From Acrocarpospora pleiomorpha (GTDB taxonomy: Bacteria; Actinomycetota; Actinomycetes; Streptosporangiales; Streptosporangiaceae): 45,107 bases of DNA. Positions 40,317 through 45,107 of the stretch are shown one piece after another (position 1 is the first letter of the stretch; each line of letters starts with the position of its first letter). Made by a program: the position numbers and the translations under genes. The stretch covers positions 1 through 45,107 of the forward strand of contig NZ_BLAF01000032.1 of NCBI RefSeq assembly GCF_009687885.1. The letters are read 5' to 3'. Below the pieces are notes generated by a model. The model did not search any database and was not told the origin of the DNA. It saw only the letters and a program-made list of their open reading frames with translations.

Positions 40317-41673
40317 GAAACGCCACCACCAGCGAAACGGCCATCAGCGCCCCGGCCATCCCCACCGTGACCAGGACCGCGCTCGCGGTGCCGTCGAACC
40401 GGCCGAAGAAAACCGTCCCTAGTAACGCCGTGCCGAACGCCCCGCCCAGTTGCTGCACGGCGGTGAGCGTGCCGGACGCCGAACCGGTCTCCTGCTCCTC
40501 GACCCCGGCCAGCACGATGTCGAAGAACGGCATCATGAACAGCCCGAGCCCGATCCCGGCCGCGAACAGCGGCGGCCCGAACTGCCAGGCGGTGATCCCC
40601 GCTCCCGCCGAGGTCACGATATATCCGGCCACGACCACGCCCGCCCCCATAACCAGGGCGCCGAGCTGCACCGCCGTACGACCCAGCTTGGCGGCCAGGC
40701 CCGCCCCGCCGATCGCGAAGCCGAAGATGGTGCCCACCGCCATCGGCAGCGCGGCCAGACCGGCCTGCAGCGGCGTGTAGCCGAGCGCGGCCTGCGTGTA
40801 GACGCTCCACACCAGCGAGAACCCGATCATCCCGGCGAAGAACAGCAGCCCGGCGACCAGCCCGGCGGTGAAGGCGCGCTTGCGGAACAGCTCGGGCACC
40901 ACCAGCGGGTCGCGCCCGGCGCGCTGCTTGCCGATCTGATGCCGGGCGAACACGGCGAACACCAGGACCGAGGCGGCCATCGAGGCGAACGTCCACACCG
41001 GCCAGTCCAACTCGCGACCCTGAATGAGCGGATAAATCAGCAGAAACGAGGCCGCCGTCACCAATCCCATCCCGGTCACGTCCAGCCGGGAGGCGTGCGC
41101 GGAACGCGACTCCGGCAGGAACACCAGCGCGGCGGAGAACGCGGCCAAGCCGACCGGCAGGTTGATCAGGAAGATCATGCGCCAGCCGGTGCCGAAGAAG
41201 TCGGCGTCCACCAGCCAGCCCGCCAGCACCGGCCCGCCGACCGAGCCCAGCGCGATGACCGGCCCGAACGCCCCCATCGCGGTGGCCATCTCCTTGGGCG
41301 GGAACATCTCCTTGATCAGCCCAAGGCCCTGCGGGATGAGCACCGCGCCGAACAGGCCCTGCAGCACCCGGGAGCCGACCAGCATCTCCGGCGACTGCGC
41401 CAGGCCGCACAACACCGAGGCCGCGGTGAAGCCCAGCGCGCCGATGAGGAACATGCGCCTGCGGCCGTAAAGATCGCCGAGGCGCCCGCCGGTGATCAAG
41501 CCGACCGCCATGGCCAGGGCGTATCCGGCGCCCAGCCACTGCATCAGGCTCGCGCCGCCGCCCAGGTCGGCCCGGATCGCCGGGGCCGCGATGGTGGTCA
41601 CCAGCGCGTCGAGCACGTCCATGACCTCGGCCGCGAGGATGACGAAGAGCGCGGCCCAGCGCCATCGATACAT
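40285..41673 (-). CDS. DHA2-type MFS drug exporter
   Basis: A 462-residue transporter with about 14 hydrophobic segments, as in the EmrB/QacA (DHA2) proton antiporters. Motif A is GGRLGDLYGRRRMF, motif-C-like sequence is GPVLAGW, and the first helix carries the Asp residues of AAEVMDVLDALVTTIAAP. It probably exports toxic compounds. The ATG at 41673 was chosen because TGGAG lies six bases upstream. It is divergent from a TetR-type gene with a repeated palindrome over its promoter, so it is likely induced by its substrate through that repressor. Confidence 0.92.
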   Translation of the reverse strand: MYRWRWAALFVILAAEVMDVLDALVTTIAAPAIRADLGGGASLMQWLGAGYALAMAVGLITGGRLGDLYGRRRMFLIGALGFTAASVLCGLAQSPEMLVGSRVLQGLFGAVLIPQGLGLIKEMFPPKEMATAMGAFGPVIALGSVGGPVLAGWLVDADFFGTGWRMIFLINLPVGLAAFSAALVFLPESRSAHASRLDVTGMGLVTAASFLLIYPLIQGRELDWPVWTFASMAASVLVFAVFARHQIGKQRAGRDPLVVPELFRKRAFTAGLVAGLLFFAGMIGFSLVWSVYTQAALGYTPLQAGLAALPMAVGTIFGFAIGGAGLAAKLGRTAVQLGALVMGAGVVVAGYIVTSAGAGITAWQFGPPLFAAGIGLGLFMMPFFDIVLAGVEEQETGSASGTLTAVQQLGGAFGTALLGTVFFGRFDGTASAVLVTVGMAGALMAVSLVVAFLMPRKAVHVS

Positions 41674-41692
41674 GTCGAACTCCATTCGTTGA

Positions 41693-41766
41693 ACGAACAC
41701 TGTTCGTCTCGTTATAAGGGTGAACAGTGTTCGTGTCAAACAGTGTTCGTTAGGGGAACGGTGTTC
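41693..41766 (-). promoter_or_regulatory. MFS exporter promoter overlaid by four TetR-type operator copies
   Basis: On the minus strand TTGACA (41739-41734) and TATAAC (41716-41711) are separated by 17 bases. The palindrome family CGAACA-N-TGTTCG appears four times: ACGAACACTGTTCGT (41693-41707, perfect, at the predicted transcription start), GAACAGTGTTC (41722-41732, in the spacer), AACAGTGTT (41739-41747, against the -35) and GAACGGTGTTC (41756-41766, nearer the TetR gene). The placement predicts strong repression of the exporter and autoregulation of the repressor. Confidence 0.82.
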
Positions 41767-41786
41767 GAACCGGATACGGTGCTCGC

Positions 41787-42494
41787 ATGGACGTGCCGAC
41801 GCCGCCGTGGCGAACCCCGAGAAAGACCGCGCGCCAGCAGCTCAGCCAGGACCTCCTCGTCCGTACAGGCCTGCGCATCCTCGACGAGGAAGGCCTCGAA
41901 GCGCTCAGCATGCGCCGCATCGCCCAGGAACTCGGCACCGGGCCCGCCTCCCTGTACGCCCATGTGGCCAACAAGGAAGAACTCCTTGAGCTGATCTTCG
42001 ACGAGGTGGTCGGCGAGATCGAGGTCCCCGTCGCCGACCCGGCCCGCTGGCGCGACCAGCTCAAGGCGCTCTGCTGGCACATGTACCGCGTGCTCGGCTC
42101 ACACGCCGACGTCGGCCGCCTCGCGCTCGCCAGCATCCCGGTCGGCCCCAACGCCGCCCGCCTCTCCGAAGGCTTCCTCTCGATCATGCTCGCGGGCGGC
42201 CTGCCCCCCCAGATGGCCACCTGGGGACTCGACCGCCTCTACCTGTACGTCACCTCCGACGCCTACGAAAACTCCCTGTTCCTGGCCAAACAGCGCGCCA
42301 GCGGCCTCGAACCCGACAGCTGGGCCGACCAGTTCTTCGGCCAGGTGCGGACCTACCTCAGCGAACTGCCCGCCGACCGGTTCCCCAGCCTCACCAGCAA
42401 CGTGGACGCGATGATGCGCGGCGACGGCGACGAACGCTTCGAATTCGGACTGGAGATGCTGCTTCGCGGCCTCGACAGCTTCCGCGACTATTAA
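41787..42494 (+). CDS. TetR/AcrR-family transcriptional repressor
   Basis: A 235-residue regulator. Residues about 20-68 form the TetR helix-turn-helix (GLRILDEEGLEALSMRRIAQ, then GTGPASLYAHVANKEELLEL). The ligand domain follows, with ARWRDQLKALCWHMYRVLGS and PPQMATWGLDRLYLYVTSDA, of the TetR_C type. It is divergent from the DHA2-type exporter and separated by 113 bases containing four copies of a CGAACA-N-TGTTCG palindrome, so it is very likely the local repressor, released by the exported drug. Confidence 0.93.
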   Translation: MDVPTPPWRTPRKTARQQLSQDLLVRTGLRILDEEGLEALSMRRIAQELGTGPASLYAHVANKEELLELIFDEVVGEIEVPVADPARWRDQLKALCWHMYRVLGSHADVGRLALASIPVGPNAARLSEGFLSIMLAGGLPPQMATWGLDRLYLYVTSDAYENSLFLAKQRASGLEPDSWADQFFGQVRTYLSELPADRFPSLTSNVDAMMRGDGDERFEFGLEMLLRGLDSFRDY

Positions 42495-42576
42495 TCAGAA
42501 ACCCGGCCCATAGCCAGCCGCATAGACGCCGACCAGGCAACTCACCGCCGCGGCTGTCCAGATCACGACTTTCTAA

Positions 42577-44034
42577 TTAAATCGCCAGCGCGAACCAGAC
42601 GGTCTTCCCGCCCGCCACCCGGCTGGTCCCCCACCGCGCCGCCAACTGGCTGACCAGGTAAAGCCCCCGGCCGTCCTCGTCAAGCCCGCCCGGCTCGCGG
42701 AGCACCGGCATCCGATGATCGTCATCGCTCACTTCGCACAGCAGCACATCGGTCCGCAGCAGCCGTACCGTGATCGGCCGCGGCGTGGTGCGCACCGCGT
42801 TGGTGACCAGCTCGGAGGCGAGCAGCTGCGCGGACGACACCAGATGGTGGAGTCCCCAGCTCTCCAGCGTCCGGCTGACCAGCCCGCGCACCCGGCCCGG
42901 CGTGGTCACCTGCGGCTCCAGCATCCACTGCGCCACATCCTGGCTGGGAATGCCCTTGAACCGGATCGCCAGCAGCGTGACGTCGTCGCCGTGCCCGTCC
43001 GGGATCAGGCTGTCGGCCAGATCCTCGATCGGCTCGCCCTCCGACAGGCGCCGGCGCAGCCGCTCCACGCCCAGCAGGATGTCCTCGCCGCGCTCCTCCA
43101 CCAGCCCGTCGGTGTAGAGCACCAGCATGCTGCCGTCCTGGACGGCGATCTCCATCGTCTCGAAGGGGGTGCGCCCCAGCCCGATCGGCGCGCAACTCGG
43201 CGGCGCGAGCACCTCGGCCTTGCCGTCCGAGGCCACCAGGATCGGCGGGAGATGCCCGGCGCTGGCGATCGTGCAGCGCCGCAGCACCGGGTCGTACACG
43301 CAGTAGACGCAGGTGGTGATGGTCTGCGCGGCCAGCCGCTGGGCCATCTCGTCCAGCGAGTGCAGCACCTGCTCGGCGGGCAGATCGAGCGAGGCCAGCG
43401 TCTGCACGGCGGTCCGCAACTGCCCCATGATCGCGGCGGCGTCCAGCCCGTGGCCCATGACGTCGCCCACCACCAGCGCGACCCGGCTGCCCGGCAGCGG
43501 GATCACGTCGAACCAGTCGCCCCCCACCCGGGCCACGGCGGGCTGGTAGCGGAAGGCGATCTCCAGCCCGGGTAACTCCGGCGGGCGGCCCGGACGCATC
43601 CCCCGCTGCAACGTCTCGACCGTCTCCAGCTGCTGCCGGTGCAGCCGGCCGTGGAAGATCGTCAATGCCGCGGGCACTCCGAGCTGCCCCGCCACCTGCA
43701 CGTCCGCGTCATCGAACGGGGTCCGTTCGCGTTCCCGCGCGAGTACGGCGCAGCCGATCGCCTTGCCGTACGCGCGAAGGGGCACCACCAGCGTGCCATC
43801 GGCGGTCAGGGCCGGTTTGATCTGGCCGTCGTCCTCGGCCCACCGCGCGGGCAGGCGCCCGCGCGGGTCGATCCGGTGCTGCGCGCCGCCGTCCAGGTAG
43901 ACGGCGGCGGCGTCGGCCATTCGCGGGACGACGGCCTCACACAACAACCGGGTGGCCTGCTCGGGATCGAGACTGTCCCCGATCGCCCGCATGGCCTCAC
44001 TGAGAGTCTCCCCGTCCCACGACACGGGTTTCAC
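42577..44034 (-). CDS. SpoIIE-type PP2C phosphatase with GAF and HATPase domains
   Basis: A 485-residue regulator of the partner-switching type. Residues about 10-125 are GAF-like. The PP2C/SpoIIE phosphatase spans about 155-360 with metal-binding Asp residues in GGDWFDV (Asp173), GDVMGHGLDAA (Asp191), LYTDGL (Asp309) and HGDDVTLL (350-351). The C-terminal HATPase_c domain (about 380-485) has the N-box ELVTNAVR and DEDGRGL. Such proteins dephosphorylate STAS antagonists and may also act as anti-sigma kinases. The GTG at 44034 lies five bases after the methyltransferase stop, suggesting one transcript. Confidence 0.93.
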   Translation of the reverse strand: MKPVSWDGETLSEAMRAIGDSLDPEQATRLLCEAVVPRMADAAAVYLDGGAQHRIDPRGRLPARWAEDDGQIKPALTADGTLVVPLRAYGKAIGCAVLARERERTPFDDADVQVAGQLGVPAALTIFHGRLHRQQLETVETLQRGMRPGRPPELPGLEIAFRYQPAVARVGGDWFDVIPLPGSRVALVVGDVMGHGLDAAAIMGQLRTAVQTLASLDLPAEQVLHSLDEMAQRLAAQTITTCVYCVYDPVLRRCTIASAGHLPPILVASDGKAEVLAPPSCAPIGLGRTPFETMEIAVQDGSMLVLYTDGLVEERGEDILLGVERLRRRLSEGEPIEDLADSLIPDGHGDDVTLLAIRFKGIPSQDVAQWMLEPQVTTPGRVRGLVSRTLESWGLHHLVSSAQLLASELVTNAVRTTPRPITVRLLRTDVLLCEVSDDDHRMPVLREPGGLDEDGRGLYLVSQLAARWGTSRVAGGKTVWFALAI

Positions 44035-44039
44035 TCGGC

Positions 44040-44705
44040 TCAGAACTGGTTGCGGCGGCAGTTGAGGAACAGCTGGATCTCCGGCGGCGCCTGGGTGGTG
44101 GCCGGGGCGTAGGAGATGTCGGTCTCCAGCACGACCGAGAACCCGGCCTCCTCGATCACGGCGCGCAGGTCGTCACGCAGGTAGCCGGTCACCCGGACCG
44201 GAGCCCCGAGGAACTGGAAGGGCACGTCGTCGAGGTCGATCTCGACCATGCTGAGCGCGAGCACGCCACCCGGCGTAAGCACGTCGTGGATCTTCTTGAG
44301 CGCGCGCGCGATCTCCTCGCGCGGCAGCATGAGCAGCACGAAGAACGCGACCACCGCGTCGAACCGGCCGAGCGAGTCGTCCAGATCGGTGATGTCGCGT
44401 TCGAGGAAGGTGCCCTCGGGGACGTTCTTGCGTGCGATGTCGAGCATGACGGGCGAGATGTCGATGCCGACGACCTCGCACCCCGCCTCGGCGAACTGCT
44501 GCGCCGTCGGGGCGCCCGTGCCGCAGCCGACGTCCAGGACGCGAGCCCCCGGCTGAAGCTGTTTGATCAGCCACTCACCAGCGGCGATCTGCCCTTCCTT
44601 GTGCGGAAACGCGTCGTCGTAGCGGGACCCGATGCGATTGAAGGCCTCAGCCTGCAGCGCACGGTACTCCTCGCGGGAGCTTCCCGACTTGGATTCAGTT
44701 GTCAT
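44040..44705 (-). CDS. Class I SAM-dependent methyltransferase
   Basis: A 221-residue methyltransferase. Motif I for S-adenosylmethionine is VLDVGCGTGAPTAQ (about 56-69), the acidic ribose-binding residue is in VVGIDISP, and motif II-like sequence is DAVVAFFVLLMLP. The C-terminal cap includes VTGYLRDDLRAVIEEAGFSV. The substrate is not evident; small-molecule methylation is likely. It is the first gene of a probable two-gene unit with the SpoIIE-type phosphatase and has a good promoter 40 bases upstream. Confidence 0.9.
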   Translation of the reverse strand: MTTESKSGSSREEYRALQAEAFNRIGSRYDDAFPHKEGQIAAGEWLIKQLQPGARVLDVGCGTGAPTAQQFAEAGCEVVGIDISPVMLDIARKNVPEGTFLERDITDLDDSLGRFDAVVAFFVLLMLPREEIARALKKIHDVLTPGGVLALSMVEIDLDDVPFQFLGAPVRVTGYLRDDLRAVIEEAGFSVVLETDISYAPATTQAPPEIQLFLNCRRNQF

Positions 44706-44744
44706 CTATGCCGCCATTGTGATCAGCCGTCGTCTGCCCACTCT

Positions 44745-44773
44745 TAGATAGGGGCACATCGTACACAAGTCAA
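44745..44773 (-). promoter_or_regulatory. Promoter of the methyltransferase-phosphatase unit
   Basis: On the minus strand TTGACT (44773-44768) is followed by a 17-base spacer and TATCTA (44750-44745). Transcription would start near 44738, about 33 bases before the methyltransferase ATG. The remaining gap, 44774-44935, holds nothing I recognise. Confidence 0.7.
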
Positions 44774-44935
44774 GATATATCGGCGTAAATTCAACGTTTC
44801 CGGCCCACGACGTGCACGATTACCAGTAACATGCCGGAATTGGACAGTCAAGTCCCGTGTCAAGGCCAGGTTTCCCACCCCGCACTACTTTCCCACCATT
44901 TCCCGGGATAGCCCAGCCGTGGCACCAACTTGTGG

Positions 44936-45107
44936 CTACCCGAAGCTCAGCAGCCCCGCCCCCACAACGGCCCGCCCGAACACCCGCGCCAACTCGGCCA
45001 GCCGCTCACATTCCCCATCATCCAGTACGGCATACGCGGGAAACGCCAGCACATCGGTCCGATCCTCAATCCCCTGCCGGAACACCCGCCCCCGCTCCGT
45101 CAACGCG
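44936..45107 (-). CDS. C-terminal end of an SCO6745-like helical protein
   Basis: Only the last 56 residues are in the window; the frame enters from the right edge and ends at a TAG (44938-44936). The visible sequence (LTERGRVFRQGIEDRTDVLA, then ECERLAELARVFGRAVVGAG) is an all-helical pattern resembling the C-terminus of SCO6745-family proteins from actinomycetes. That family has no known biochemical role. The assignment rests on a short fragment. Confidence 0.6.
   Translation of the reverse strand, partial: ALTERGRVFRQGIEDRTDVLAFPAYAVLDDGECERLAELARVFGRAVVGAGLLSFG

Overview
The window is high-GC DNA with frequent GTG/TTG starts. Its gene families are typical of a filamentous actinomycete: a LuxR-type two-component pair, a LAL regulator, SpoIIE/STAS proteins, a secreted GH10 xylanase, DUF3616 and an SCO6745-like protein. 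A member of the Streptosporangiaceae or a relative is my best guess; this is inference from style and families, not a database match.

Layout. (1) 1-13,025 is a mixed housekeeping/accessory region: a DUF937 protein (cut by the window edge), a NarL-type response regulator with its membrane histidine kinase, a CPBP membrane protease homologue followed by an acyl-CoA thioesterase-like gene, an FtsH paralogue, a DUF1269 protein, a membrane-anchored protein of unknown function, DUF3616, a PTH2-type peptidyl-tRNA hydrolase coupled to an MFS transporter, a GlxA/AraC regulator and a STAS anti-sigma-factor antagonist. (2) 13,037-16,391 holds a secreted GH10 xylanase with a readable promoter/operator, then a ribbon-helix-helix regulator and a two-gene ABC exporter, with a palindromic operator over the regulator's promoter. 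(3) 16,579-31,743 is a carbohydrate utilisation locus. One plus-strand unit carries an RraA-family protein, an enolase-superfamily acid-sugar dehydratase, an SDR and a cytoplasmic GH3. A second carries a small leader ORF, an Opp/Dpp-type permease, a permease-ATPase-ATPase fusion and a cytoplasmic GH51. A GntR/FCD regulator lies on the minus strand. A third plus-strand unit carries the binding lipoprotein, a cytoplasmic GH5 and mannonate dehydratase. (4) 31,779-45,107 is mixed again: an XRE-cupin regulator divergent from a secreted epoxide-hydrolase-like protein, a secreted repeat protein, tRNA-Ala(GGC) with promoter and terminator, a VWA lipoprotein, a LAL regulator, a phosphotransferase, a DHA2-type MFS exporter with its TetR repressor and a multi-copy operator, a SpoIIE-type phosphatase, a methyltransferase and the end of an SCO6745-like gene.

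How the carbohydrate locus works together. The three transporter components (lipoprotein, permease, fusion protein) match the Opp/Dpp family rather than the CUT1 family usual for actinobacterial sugar uptake. The GH3, GH51 and GH5 enzymes have no signal peptides. The simplest reading is that intact plant-wall oligosaccharides are imported and cut inside the cell, and the released sugars or uronates are oxidised and dehydrated by the SDR, the enolase-superfamily enzyme, UxuA and the RraA-like putative aldolase. A shared element, ACTTCT-NN-(T/G)-AT in an AT-rich island, lies in front of all three plus-strand units and in the regulator's own upstream region, and in three cases sits in or against a recognisable promoter. 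I propose it as the operator of the GntR/FCD protein. Substrate and pathway are inferences; the operator repetition and gene content are visible in the sequence.
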